A stretch of 64,000 bases of DNA, from NCBI GenBank assembly GCA_032718565.1, contig JAVGVS010000516.1, positions 124,001 through 188,000 of the forward strand. Reading direction: 5' to 3'. This DNA is from Distichodus sexfasciatus (taxonomy: Eukaryota; Chordata; Actinopteri; Characiformes; Distichodontidae). Below are positions 23,196 to 35,389 of this stretch, one piece after another (position 1 is the stretch's first letter; every line of letters begins with the position of its first letter). Made by a program: the position numbers and the translations under genes. The notes below the pieces were generated by a model that saw only the letters and a program-made list of their open reading frames with translations, did no database searches and was not told where the DNA came from.

Positions 23196-25794
23196 GCAAT
23201 TTGCCAATTGTTGCAATGCTATCCTGACAAATAAGGATTCAAAACACTAAAATATTTGTGTCAGGTAAAAGTTTATCTACAAGACTCAAGTTGTACAAGA
23301 AAATGTTAAATACTGATGCTGGTTTCCTCAAGACGTAGACCCTTATTCTGCAAATGGCTTTAGAAATGTTTTTCTCTTTTGGCCGTAAATGGGCCGTATT
23401 CACTGAACAGCCACTGTCTTTGACTACCAGATGTAGGAAAAACAGGGCTGGGTTTTGACTCCCAAAATTGCTTTTTAGGGTTGCCTTTTTGAGCAAACAC
23501 AAAGATTGAGTTTTTCCTCTCTTCCTGCCTAATTATAGATTAGACAGTATTCAGACAGCATGATAATTTAAAATGCTATCAATTATAATGTCAAAGGATG
23601 GCGCAGATGATTAACTCTTGGAGGCAGAGTAACAACACAGCTTTCATTTATTCCAATTAATATGAGTCTTAAAGAGGCCTAGGGTTTCATTTACCTCACA
23701 AAATACACCATCACCAGATCTGAGAAGCTTTCATGTCAAAAAGTTCGTATGTGACTTAGAAATGCTGTGTACAAATGAATAATATTTTAATGAATGCTTG
23801 AATTAGAAACTTTTCACATTTACTTGATGGCTGTATCTTATGAACAAAGGGAAAACTTAGAATATTAATATGTTAATTACTAAATTATGCAATTTTATTC
23901 TCATTTTCAAGGCAGATTACAGCATTTTAAAATTCTGTTAATGCAAAAATAATTGCTGGCAATCTGCAGATATCATTTAAGGCTTTGTGCTACCATCGGG
24001 GCGATTCTTGGATCTGACCTTTAGGGGTGCTTAGCCCTCAATGCTGACAGAGACTCTTGGCTCGAACAATGTGTTTGCCATGTTTAGTCCAGATTTAAGA
24101 TCCTTTAGAAACGGCTAACATTTTCAAGCAAAAGCTGCCTGGGTGTTGGGCATTTCATAAAAGCTATTAGCGAGATACCTTCCTAAAATTGAGTTGGTGG
24201 GTTAGGTATGATAGTCCTACTGTAACGTTGCCCATGTAACCGGGGTGTACTTCTGCGTTGTGTTGTGAGAGAGATGACCCAAAACGAGTAAACTGCTGCG
24301 TTGAAGTTTTATTTTCTGCACAAAGCATTTCAAAATGAAAACGTTGGTCCTCCATACATTTACACCTCCAACTCCTCTATCCAAAAGGATATCAAACAGG
24401 GAAAATATGCATTTAAGAGGAATAATGAAACATGACACACCTGCACAATGCATATCAAAACGAAAACGTTGGTCCTCCATACATTTACACCTCCAACTCC
24501 TAAAACAGCCCACGAACATAGTGTCACAGCTAGTTAAGATTCACTGTCAGGCTAACCACATGTGGCAGGACAGAAAAACATAAAAAGTACATTTACAAAA
24601 TTCAAAAATAACCAAATAATACTGTACATAAAATAAATATAAATAAGATGAGGGCGAATAAACGTATGGATGACACTTTTGAATATTAATATTCTCAAAT
24701 TGATATTTAGCTAATATCACCAAACCTACCTCTATCCAAAAGGATATCAAACAGGAAAGAGGGGGAACGGATACAGACAGATAAGCCAAGGGGAGGAGGA
24801 GGAGCTACTAGGACCCTCACAAGAGGTGTGCCAAGTAAAAGAAAACTATAATACAAACTAGAGCTATTGTGCAATTATATATTAATACATAAGTGTATAT
24901 AATATATTTCAATATAATATATTTATATATTTCAACCTGTTACACCCAGATGTGCACAAAAATGGACTCCGTGTTAATTAGGATTAAGTAAATGCGCTGC
25001 CTAATGTTTTCACTACATTTAAATGCCTGTTTGAACTAAAACAATCAGGCAATTGCAGATGCGCCAACCAATCAGAGGAAGATCTGACCTGTGCACAGAT
25101 TTTACTTGTCCATTGGGCCTGTTTTCATTTATTGCATCTCTAAAAAGCAATTTTGGCTACCTCATAAAACCGTAATTATTTTTTAGGGGGTGCTGAGTTT
25201 AAATAAAAAAGAAAAAGGCTGAAAATGGCCTAAAATTGCTACTGGCTACAATGATGTCTAAGAAAAGTTAGAGAGACCAGCTTCTATTCTGAAAGTGGTT
25301 GGTCAGTCGTTTCAGAGGTTAACCATACGGGAAGGAGACACAGACATACATGAGCAAGGTTTGGATTAACAAAAATAAATAAATACATACATAATATTCT
25401 GTATGATGCATATTTGTAGATGTATTTATTTTTCTTTTGCAGCAGTATCAGATATATTCGTTAGCTAAATTGGTGACTCAGTAGTAGCAGCTTGATGCTA
25501 GTGATAATGCTTGGATAGTGTTTTGCAGTGTTTTCTCTTCTGGCAGACCCGGAGCCATTGCCACATCATCGTGGCGGTGTGGTCCATAATTCAGTGTGTC
25601 CTGTCAGCGTCTTTCCAAGCTCTTTCCTGAGATGTCCTCTGCTCTGCTAAATCAAAAATACACAGGACACTCGGCAAAACATACATTTCAACCTGACAGG
25701 GGAGAGAAGTGAGTCAGCAGCATCGATGTCGGCTTCACTCAACAGAGAAATTATTTATGGACAAAACACAAAACTTTTTAACTTTACTTACTTC
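23196..25794. other. Intergenic, one local duplication
   Basis: GAAAACGTTGGTCCTCCATACATTTACACCTCC occurs at 24337 and again at 24462, a direct duplication of period about 125 bp. CTATCCAAAAGGATATCAAACAGG occurs after the first unit and again near 24731. No gene is recognised. Confidence 0.6.
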
Positions 25795-26095
25795 ACTCAA
25801 ACTTTAAAATAAATATTAAATATCTACGTCATATGGCATCTGTATCTCTCACGAAAAAACAAAAACTGAAGTAACTGCGTAAAAAGGCATTAACTACTGT
25901 ACATCATTCGCTATGTAAACTCTAATATGGAACGCCATCATGCGCAAAAATGTGGTTCTTTTCCAGAAAGCCCAAAAGCAGCTCATTTTATAGGCCAAAA
26001 TTCAGAGTCTTGGTCTTGTCTCAGTCTTGACACACCCTGGTCTTGGTCCGGTCTCGGTCTCGGTTTAGGTGGTCTTGATCCCAACTCTATCCAAA
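25795..26095 (-). mobile_element. hAT fragment and GTCTTGGTC-rich repeat
   Basis: 25795-25990 matches the reverse strand of the 7266 element (ATATGGAACGCCATCATGCGC, TTTTCCAGAAAGCCCAAAAGC). It runs into a CTTGGTC/GTCTCGGTCTCGG degenerate hexamer stretch to about 26085. Both lie just upstream of col22a1 exon 1. Confidence 0.5.
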
Positions 26096-26346
26096 ACCTT
26101 CCAAATGAGTTGGAAGGCTCTATGTCAAGAATGTACACAAATTGATATTTTGTATTCCTTTATGGTTGCGGTTTCCATCTTGGAGTTGAAATCCATATTT
26201 GTACAAACATCACCTGTGATGATATTTCTCAATAAATGGATGCTTATAAATGTTTTAGCGCCAAATGACAAATTCTGTATCACTTGGTATCCAATATTAT
26301 ACCCCATATGTAACTGCTTTGTTCTGTTCATCTTGTGTCTTTGCAG

Positions 26347-26498
26347 GCGGAAGAATCTGATGATCACAATTTAGTGTGTGCGTAAAGAGTTTAGAAGAGA
26401 GGGACAGATGGGGCCACAACTTGGGTTCAGGGTCTCTCTGATGTTGACCATTCTGGCTTTGACCTTGCACAATGGTGGAGTCGAAGGTCAAAGAGCAG
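26347..26498 (+). CDS. col22a1 exon 1: 5' UTR end and signal peptide
   Basis: The exon follows a strong pyrimidine-rich acceptor (CATCTTGTGTCTTTGCAG), so at least one more 5' UTR exon lies upstream. Translation starts at ATG 26408; an in-frame TAG at 26372 closes the frame upstream. The 30 codons encode MGPQLGFRVS, then a hydrophobic core LMLTILALTL, and HNGGVEGQRA. This is a typical secretory signal peptide, with likely cleavage near VEG/Q. The exon ends in phase 1 at GTAAAG, matching exon 2. The neighbouring exon identifies the gene; the signal peptide is expected for this secreted FACIT-type collagen of tissue junctions such as the myotendinous junction. Five upstream codons (26360-26374) form a tiny uORF. 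Confidence 0.8.
26360..26374 (+). promoter_or_regulatory. Five-codon upstream ORF in col22a1 leader
   Basis: ATG ATC ACA ATT TAG lies 33 bases before the main ATG, in the same frame. Such minimal uORFs can lower initiation at the main start. The effect here is inferred. Confidence 0.45.
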
Positions 26499-26645
26499 GT
26501 AAAGTCATAAATCCTGACCTACACAATTTAGACCTCTCTATTTTAGTCTGATACGGCAGGAATAAATGTTTACCACTTTGAAAATGAAACTGAATGGCAG
26601 GAGTGTTTAGATTCACAATTCAAGATTCTTTATTTGTCAGACATA

Positions 26646-26876
26646 AAAGGCCAGTGTCCTAGACTAACTAGGAGTGGTAAATCTCCATTGTTTCTGCAAT
26701 TTAGTCCAAGACTAGGCTTAACCCTTGTCTAAGAAATCAGCCCATAGGGCCAGTTTCCTAGTCTAAGATTAAGACTAGTCCTAGACTAACTTTGACTTTC
26801 AGTGGGAAATCTCTATTAGCATTGCAACTTAGCCCAAGTAGACTTAATCCATGTTCAAGAAATCAGCTCATAGTTA
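26646..26876. mobile_element. Two adjacent palindromic MITE copies
   Basis: Two copies lie side by side (about 26646-26745 and 26747-26876). Each contains CCTAGTCTAAGATTAAGAC-like and TTTAGTCCAAGACTAGGCTTAA inverted arms and ends in AAGAAATCAGCYCATA. Related single copies are at 32.9, 33.5 and 41.1 kb. They lie in col22a1 intron 1. Confidence 0.65.
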
Positions 26877-28465
26877 TACAAGTACACAGTGTGTCGATAA
26901 ACTCCCTGATTTCTTCCTAAGACCATGGAAATCTAAATAGAACTAAACAGATCATTCTAGAAACTTACAAATACAAAGATATAAAAAATCGAGTTCTACA
27001 ATAGACATTTAAATTATAAACAGTAACTGTACATGTGCTACTTAATGACCTTGACTGCTTAATTGCCTTGCAATTTGACTAATCCAAATTATGATGGATG
27101 ACAGTTGTTGCTGGCGCAGCTAAATTAAGTTAATGTGACAAGAAAAAGGAAAGTTGCTTTAGCAACCAGCCACAAAGGTTCACTCAACAAGTGTAAAGTG
27201 ACTATAATTGCATGTTTTTAAAGTTAAATTCTTCATATAGTCACCTGTAAATAAAAGTTTAACAAACCCATTATTATCTGAGAGTTCTGACAGTTTGGTA
27301 AAGTGGTGGTGTTTTTTATATAATGCATACAGATTTGGGGCCTGTTTAAACGTATGGGAATATTTTAATGAATGCATATTTTTTAACGTCTGGGCCTTTC
27401 ATTTACATGTATCCACAGAATCCAGTGTTTTGAAAAAATCTTCTCTTTGAAAGGCGTTTTAAAAAAATAGGCGTTTGAGGTGGCTAAAACTGTTTACGAA
27501 AGGCCCAACAAAATGTGTTCATAAAAATATCTGCATACGTCAGCCCCTTAGTCTTTGGACAAATGTGACTTAATTGGCAAATATAGATTTTTTAGACTGC
27601 ACAGCTAGGTTTTGTCATGCTTAAAGAAGCTATATGTAAGATGTAAAAACTGGTACTGCAGTCAAATTCAAAACACTGAAGCGCGTTGTTGTTTCCCCTC
27701 CCCCTCCTCCTCATTTTATTTTATCTATTTATGTTATGTTTGGTATTGCCATAATTAACATGCTAATGTTTGCACTGTTACCACACTGTCTCAGTGTAAC
27801 ACAATGCTAATGTTAGCCATCACAAGTCACCATATTTGTTTCTCAAACAATTGAGTCGGTTGGATGACCCACCTGCACATGAGATACAATGTATGATCCA
27901 ACATGAATAACGTTTTTCAACTGTTGAAAATATTTACAATATTCATCCCTATGTCTAGTGGTGATACAAGTTAGCCAACCTTGGCTAAATCTTACCCATC
28001 CAGTAGAAATTTAGCCCCTTCAGGATCTGTCTCCAATTTAGGTCTCTGAGTAGATAAGGATCCATTATGTTTCATTCCTTGTTTGCTGCATTGGCACTTT
28101 TTACATCAGGAAACTAAAGACAGTACCCTTACCCTTACAAAAACAAAATGTTTGCAGCAGGCTTGTGCCAAAACAATGGCAAACGTGTGTGAACTTTTGG
28201 TGACAAATTTGCCAGGTGCAAAAGTTTTCCACAAAGTTTGCTAGAAATCCACCGCAAGTTTGCCATAAACCTAATTTGCATGTGAAAATATGAACTTGCC
28301 TCAAATTTGTGGCAACATTGGCAAAAGTTAACGGCAACTGTTTTTTTTTTTTTGTAAGATTCATTATTCCGTCATTATTTGCTTCTTTAGCACTTGGAGA
28401 GTAGCAACTTTTATTCACTACTAGCTAGCTTATATGTTAATGTGTTTATAACACTTGTGTTCCAG

Positions 28466-29032
28466 GCTGTAAGAATGTCCATTATGATCTGGTGTTCATC
28501 CTGGACACTTCTTCCAGCGTGGGCAAAGAGAACTTTGAGAAGATCCGTCAGTGGGTAGCCAACCTGGTGGAGTCATTTGACGTTGGCGAGGACAAAACTC
28601 GCGTGGCTGTGGTGCGCTACAGCGACCGGCCAACCACCGAGTTCAACCTGGCCAGGTACAAAAGTCTGGAGGATGTCAAGAGGGCGGCCAGGAATATCCG
28701 CTACCTGGGTGGGAACACCAAAACGGGAGACGCCATCAGCTACACCACCAAGAACATCTTCAGTGTCGAGGCCGGGGCCAGGCCCATTGCCAGGGGCATT
28801 CAAAAGGTGGCTATACTGCTAACCGACGGCAGGAGTCAGGATTACGTTTTGGAGCCGTCCAACGCGGCAGCCAAGGCTGGCATCAGGATGTTTGCGGTAG
28901 GGATTGGCGAAGCGCTAAAAGAGGAGCTGGAGGAGATCGCAGCTGAACCCAAAAAAGCACACGTCTTCCATGTGACGGATTTCGATGCCATTGACAAAAT
29001 CAAGGGCAGGCTGAGGAGAAGACTCTGTGAAA
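28466..29032 (+). CDS. col22a1: col22a1 exon 2: von Willebrand A domain
   Basis: A single 567-nt exon, phase 1 to phase 1, encodes residues about 31-219. It opens with CKNVHYDLVFILDTSSSVG, which carries the MIDAS metal-site motif D-x-S-x-S (D44, S46, S48). A GGNTKTG loop supplies the MIDAS Thr (about T115) and LLTDGRSQD the Asp (about D151). It ends with AHVFHVTDFDAIDKI and RLRRRLCE. The whole A-domain fits in this one exon and is uninterrupted. In the collagen XXII family this domain is the N-terminal ligand/cell-binding module. From memory, the sequence agrees closely with vertebrate COL22A1 along its length, better than with other vWA-FACIT collagens (XII, XIV, XXI). Acceptor TTCCAG and donor GTAAGT are good. 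Confidence 0.93.
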
Positions 29033-29080
29033 GTAAGTGTTCTTTAAAAAATTAAGCTGCACAGTGGGGTTTTATACCTT

Positions 29081-29227
29081 CATGGCATTTAGCAGATGCA
29101 CTAATCCTGAGCGACATGGTTATGGGACTTGATGGGGGGCTCAGCAGTGGTGAGTGGAGGTAGGATTCAAACCCAAGACCTTTTGGTTCAGAAGAGAGTA
29201 TCCTAACCACTAGCCCACCACCACCCC
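29081..29227 (-). mobile_element. SINE-C copy
   Basis: Reverse orientation: CATGGCATTTAGCAGATGC end, GTAGGATTCAAACCCAAGACC (B box), and TCCTAACCACTAGCCCACCACC (A box). It sits 50 bases after the exon 2 donor. Confidence 0.75.
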
Positions 29228-29410
29228 TAATTTTGATCTTATGATCTCAGGGTGTGACAGTATAGGAATCATCCCAACCTTCATAGTCCTACACAGTGAC
29301 AACTTACACACAATCTGCCATTCAAAGAAGATGGTGAAAGGTTAATATAAGGTATAGGTATAAGGTTATAATAAGGTTACAAACTATTTTGGTTTTCCAT
29401 TCAGTTCGAC

Positions 29411-30385
29411 ATTAATTTCTGACCACTTTGTCAATTTTTAGTGTTAGGTTAGGGAGTTGGTCTTGAGATTACAATGTAACCAGTTTCATCAGGTCACCAA
29501 ATTCCAGACAGTAAAAGGTAACTCTGAGGTGCACATGACCAAGGTAACTTCCCCAAGAACTGCTCCCTGGGAAAGATACCTTGCTGATGAGCAAGGGGGA
29601 CAAAAACCTTCCTTACAAAACATTATTTGTCCCACTTTGACAGTTGTTAGTGGAACAGTTAACTGTTAACAGTTAGCAAGGTAACTTCCCCAAGTACTTT
29701 TTTGGAGCAAGGTACCTCCCCCAAGGTACCTTATTTGGAGGACAAAAAACTTTTCTTAGCCAACATTAATTTCTGACCCCTTTGTCAGTTGGTTGTGTAG
29801 TGTTTAGGCAGCTGATCTTGAGATCAAGAGATCGCCTGATCAAATTCTGGACCGGTTAAAGGTACCACTAAGGGTACGCATGAGCAAGGTACCAACCCCA
29901 AGCACTGCTCCCTGGGCAAGGTATCTTGCTCATGAGTACCATAGTGGAGCCTTTTGTTGAGGAAAAAGTACCTTTTTTGAGGGGGCAAAAAATTCTTGCC
30001 AACATTAATTTCTGACCACTTTGTCAGATGGTAGTGTAACAGTTAGGCAGCAAGGTACCTTCCCCAAGGTACCTTATTTGGAATACAACATTTTTTTCTT
30101 AGCCAACATTAATTTCTGACCACCTTGTCAGTTGGTACTATAACGGTTAGGGAGTTGGTTCTGTGATCGGAGTGTCACCAGTTCGAACTCTGAACCAGTT
30201 AAAGGTCCAACCGAGGTACACATGAGCAAGGTACCGTACTCAGCCACTGCTCCCTGGGCATTGCACATCAGCTATGCACTGCTCCTTCATTGGTGGGACA
30301 AATGCTGAAGCCGCATTTCATTGTGGTGCCCTGTGTGCTGCGCTATGCTGTGTTTGCAATGAGAAATAGTCACTGAATTCATTTG
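29411..30385 (+). repeat. Head-to-tail array of SINE-A pieces
   Basis: ATTAATTTCTGACCACTTTGTCA or close variants recur at about 29411, 29622, 29765, 30004 and 30108. Each is followed by an A-box-like GTTGGTAGTGTAACGGTTAGG and AGCAAGGTACC segments of varying length. Only the last unit runs on to the SINE-A end (CAATGAGAAATAGTCACTGA). Units of about 104-277 bp are all in the same direction. Confidence 0.7.
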
Positions 30386-30752
30386 GGCTCAAAAATGTAA
30401 CTGATAGAACTGCTGGTTAAATATAGACGTGTGACTGTCTCTTTAAGAAGTCTTAATGAATGCTGCCCTGCTGTGGCCTTGGGACAAAGGTGTTGAGGGT
30501 AATACTGGGATGTCAGCTGCTGCAGATCTCTTTTCTTCCACATGCTAGGATGCCCTTAAATATGTGAGACCGTCTTAGATAGCCATTACAAACAGCAAGC
30601 ATCCATTAAAACACTATGAATACTGGCCCCAAAAATACCCAGCCCTCAGAACACTGAGGCATGCGGCCTGGAACTGGGGACAGCTATTTAGGTGGAAGTT
30701 TTGTGTGTGTGTTTCTGACCTAGACTTATTTTGGGGACAAATAGTATCCCCA

Positions 30753-31813
30753 TCGGCACAGTGGTGCACTGGTTAGCACAGCCTCCCCACAGCGAGAAAA
30801 TCCTGGGTTTGATCCCCGGGTCGGCCGTGGGGCCTTTCTGTGTGGGGTTTGCATGCTCTCCTTGTGCTCGTGTGGATTTCCTCCGGGTGCTCCAGTTTCC
30901 TTCCACAGTCCAAAAGCATGCATTATAGGTTAGTTGGCAACTGTAAATTGGCCCCGTAAGGTTTCAATGGGAGTGTGATTGTTAGGGTTGGGTACCTTTC
31001 ACATCTGAACCAATATTAGTACCGGTACTGGTACCTGGTGTTTGGTACCGATACTCAACGGTACTGCATTTTGATACCTTTTTCTGAATACCTGGTTTGT
31101 ATTAACATAAAAAATACAGTAATAATAAATAAGCTCCAGACTAATTTCAAACGTTTCTTATGTTACAACTACAATATAAATTTATTGCAGTTTTTATGAA
31201 AAAATCCCAGAGCAGTAACTAAAACAAGTAGATCACTAATCACATAAAGCTGCAGTGGAACTTTGCCTGCAGGGGTGATTGTCGGTGCAGGTGCTGTATT
31301 TGTGGCTGTAGCTTTAAGGGCCTGTGTCCAAGAAACATGTTTTTTTGCGCTGAGAACGGTCAAAATCTCACTTCCAGAGCGCTTTCACTGCACTTGTTGT
31401 TGCTAAGTTATGAAAAGCATCATCGGGCCACTTCCGCGCTCATTCCTATTTTTGTATTAACAAAGAGGTGCTGTCAGCGCAAAAAATGCATTTGGTGGAC
31501 CCAGACCCTAACTGTGGCGCTCCAGTTATCAAACACCACACACTCATCCACCCGTAAATATATTTTATGTTTAACAAGGTGTTTCCTCAAGTTTGACGTA
31601 TTGTTAGCCTCAGTTCTGCATTTTGCATGGCAAATGTGGTGCTGTCTGCATTGATTTGAATGTACCGATTTTGTTTGATTTGACGGGAACCGGTACCCGG
31701 TAGTGCCGACATCATTCAGTGGGTACCTTTAAAAGTACCGAACTCCGTACCCAGCCCTAGTGATTGTGTAGGTGTGTGTGCCCTGCGGTGTGTTGGCGCC
31801 TGCCCAGGGTTTA
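30753..31813 (+). mobile_element. SINE-B split by a hAT-like insertion
   Basis: TCGGCACAGTGGTGCACTGG, TGGGTTTGATCCCCGGGTCGG and GCATGCTCTCCTTGTGC run to 30982. The body resumes at 31760 with GTGATTGTGTAGGTGTGTGTGCCCTGCGGTGTG. The 3' end is truncated near CCCAGGGTTTAG. Confidence 0.8.
30975..31767. mobile_element. hAT-like element with perfect 8-bp TSD
   Basis: Element proper is 30983-31759 (777 bp). The ends TAGGGTTGGGTACC and GGTACCCAGCCCTA-like (CGTACCCAGCCCTA) are inverted. The octamer GTGATTGT is identical on both sides. There is no transposase frame. Internal segments (GCGCTGAGAACGG, CTCACTTCCAGAGCGCTTTC) recur at about 34.9 kb. Confidence 0.87.
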
Positions 31814-33930
31814 GAGTTGGGTGTAACTGTATTATTTTGAAATTGTAATTCTTGGAGTCACAGGAAGGGCCTAACTAAGATAGCACGTTGTGATACTGTG
31901 TATATGAGGTGAATAACAGGCATCTCTACCACATATAACTTTACGGTAAGCTAAGTACTTAAAATAAATGACATACACTTTGAGAATACTATTCATATTT
32001 TAATTATATATACTATGCAAAAAACATTTACGATATTTGGCAGATGCCCTTAGCCAGATTTACTTTCACTTCACAAAATGACAGTCAAGATTTGAACGTA
32101 GAACCTTTTAGTCCGCAGTTCAGTAACTTAAAACGAGACCCCCACGACCAAACCTTTTTTGTCATTTTAGTTTCTGGACCATTACAGCAAAATTCCATCC
32201 AAATTAAATGTCCTCAAGTAACATATGGGTCCAAAAATGAAGGAGAACCTTTAATATATTCTGTCAGTATGTTCAGACCAGAAACAATGTTCCAAATAAA
32301 AAATAAAATAAAAACAAACAGCATGTCAATGAACAATTTGCACCTATTTTAGCAATGCCTTATTTAATCAGATGGCCCAGATGGAGGATTAGAGAGATAG
32401 AGAGAGAGAGAGGGGGACATTTTAAGCACTGAGACCAACACTGCATGTGTCCTGAGAGATTCCAGTCCTCCGCTCACCCACATTAAAGCCTCTCTTGCCA
32501 AAGCCGTGAGTCACAGTGCTGAGTGTATCTCCAATAAGAAATGCCACCATCCTCTGGGATTCTCAGCATTGTCCCTCCACTATTTCTTATCCCTCCTGCT
32601 GTCCTCTTTTAAGATAACCAGTTACTCTGGTCAGTAGGCGCTTGCTTCTAAGAATATCTGTGGACAGAGGACATGGCAGACTATTTCGGAGACACAAATT
32701 ACAGTTTTTATGTTTCCAGCGAGGTCTTTAACCATGTGAGCTTGTGCATTTTCATCTGCAGCTTTTAACATTGAAACCTCTAGCTATGAGTTCTGTAGTA
32801 TTTTTAATAAAATAGTGTAAAATAGTGTAAAAACTTTAGTATTCATAATTCAACATATTCATCATAATATCCAGACATTTATTAAAGAATGATACAATGC
32901 ACTTTAGCTTTAACTCCATGAACCAGTTAAGTTGAGACTATCTTTGAATTTCAGTGCTGAATCTCCATTGCATCTGCAATTTAGTCCAAGACTAGACTTA
33001 ATTCCTGTTCAGGAAACCAGCCCAAAAAGTTCATAACTTATAACTTGCAATTTCACATGTGTAAATCTGTTCAGATCTGTATTATATTCTAAAGCTTATG
33101 AAGTTGGCCCTCGTTTATCACGGTTAATCAGTTTCAGACTCTACCGTGATGAGTGAATTTCCACAAAGTAGGATTTGTTACTTATAAATCGAATATTTCT
33201 GTAGTTAGAGTGTAGAAAACCTGTTTACGACCTTCTAAATACGGGTTTTAAAATTATTAGAGCCTTCTAGACATGAAATAACACCCTTTAGTCACCATTA
33301 CACTCGTATTACCCAGTACATATTAGACAAAAATTAGAAAATAAGACATATTAGACATTACAAATATCATATTATTATTGTACATTTAATGAATATATTT
33401 GAAAAAAAAACGCGATAGAGTGAAGCCGCGAAAGTCGAAGTGCGAAGTGGCGAGGGACGACTGTATATATATATAGGGCTGGTTTTTTGCTCATGGATTA
33501 AGCCTAGTCTTGGACTAAGTTGTAGTATCAATGAAGATTTACCTTTTAAACTCAAAACAAGTCTAGGACCAGGCTTAATCCTTTTAAAAACTTTTTTTCT
33601 GTGATTGCGTAGTCAACAAAAGAGCGGTTGAGGATACATTTCACTGTGTGTTGTATCTGTATAACTAGGCACATGACAAATAAAGTATCTTAAATGAAAC
33701 TAATTGACTAGATCTTGAAATATTAATATACTAATACATATGTACTGTATATATATTCATTGTAAAATTTCCGTTTCTTTTTCTATTTTCGGAGTGGTAG
33801 GGGGTGGAGTAGGTAAACTCCTCGCACATGGCTGCTGGGCCCTGCCTCAGAGCGGTGGTCCACCCTTAACCACAGAGCTACAAGTCTCTAATCACATCCA
33901 ATCTGCTACTAAATCCGACTGCGACCTGCT
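31814..33930. other. col22a1 intron 2, mixed repeats
   Basis: A SINE-C fragment (reverse) is at 32026-32115, a GA run at 32395-32412, palindromic MITE copies at about 32930-33030 and 33475-33592, and a retroposon-like tail near 33610-33695 (GACAAATAAAGTATCTT). The part at 32430-32720 looks unique and non-coding. No exon is seen. Confidence 0.55.
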
Positions 33931-34070
33931 ATAATGGGTTTGTGTGTCCTAATCCGCCTGTTTGCTTTGCCTGCCACGGCTCCTCTACCCCAAATCTGCT
34001 TTTGATTAGCCAGCTGCTCGTCTGTCAGACATCAGGGGGAAACTTTCGATTAGACTTTTCCGCCCCAAGT
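33800..34070. promoter_or_regulatory. Candidate conserved non-coding element
   Basis: A stretch of balanced composition without SINE or MITE motifs, unlike its surroundings. It contains TGATTAGCC, CAGCTG and TTTCGATTAGAC motifs (homeodomain- and E-box-like). Conservation cannot be tested here. Confidence 0.2.
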
Positions 34071-34859
34071 TTCCTCTCTGCTCGCCTACTGTGATACACA
34101 CACACACTTACACTCGTGGGAGAGGCTGGGATAGCAATCAGACGAGGAGAGACTAATGACAATATAAGTGGAAGTTTCTCTGCAGGTCTCTGATAAATAG
34201 TGAATATTTTAGGCAGTTTTTGGGAGTGAAGTGGGTATAAATTTGGGTTTAAAAAACACTTATGGAGAGAAATGTGATGTTTTTGTTTTTGTCAAGTATT
34301 TATTAAAGAGAAATAATGAGGGATGAACATTGGGGAAATTATTTTTACTTTCTCTTGCTTAAATTCATTTTTTGGGTCTAAGTACCATCTCAAACGTGTT
34401 ATTTTTCTTAAACTGTGAAGAGTGTGTGACTGTGATAGGCTTTAAAATACACAGACTGACACTAGCAGCTACTCTATTTTCAGCTGGAGGTGTGTAAATC
34501 TCACTGCAGTGGTCCTAGTTCCAGTTTCACTTCCAGTCACACCACCATCTAACCTTCAGTGCCGTCCTTTGTGATCTAGGGCAAAACGGGCTCGCCTAAA
34601 TGACTCTTATGCTAAACTATCCATGGTTTTCCACCCTATATGGTGTCCCGTTTGGCCACTTTGGGGAGATCTTCAAAATTACAGGTCGCAGGCCACAGGG
34701 GCAGCGAGTAGCTTGGGCGAGTAATGTTCACATGCTGTGCCGTTTTTACACAATGACGCAAAGCAGGCTTTTTGTTGCTTTGTCATCTGGTTCAGGGAAT
34801 GCGAAAATGAGCCAACCGCGCCTTTACAGAGTTGTTGTGACCAGTGGTGTGTACTAGCA

Positions 34860-35140
34860 TAGAGGCTCGATTTTAATTTGGTGAGAAGATATGAGTGTGT
34901 CCATCTTTGCACTGAGAGCGAAAAACCTCACTTCCAGAGTGCTTTCTCAGCGCTTTCCTCAGAGCTTGTTTTTGCTTTATTAAGTTAAGAGTCATCGGGC
35001 ACTTCCGGCGTTCGTTCCCATTTCATGTAAACATTGTAACATGTTCCTTTGAGATTTGAGTTTAGCCAACAAGATTATCTTTAAAATGGAGAAAAATCGC
35101 ATCTTGGCATTAGTGGCAGTGTTTGAAGTAGATACTCACG
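34860..35140. mobile_element. Fragment related to the 30.98-kb element
   Basis: GCACTGAGAGCG, CCTCACTTCCAGAGTGCTTTC and CATCGGGCACTTCCGGCG parallel 31343-31440. No ends were identified. Confidence 0.45.
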
Positions 35141-35389
35141 TTTTCAAAACGTAGAGATTGGGTGGGAGAGTTGCTGGGAGAGTACCACCCATTGACATGT
35201 CCTGCCCCATCCTTAGTTTTGACTGGCTAGCAAGAGAGAAGGCCCTAAAATGAAAGATTAATAATACGATCTTGGATGGATTCAATGGACAACGATTCAA
35301 TATCTGCCAATATTATAAATTTGCAGAAAGGAATCCAAATTCTGGCAGATGAAATATTGTCATTTAAATTAAATTAATTAAATATTTTT

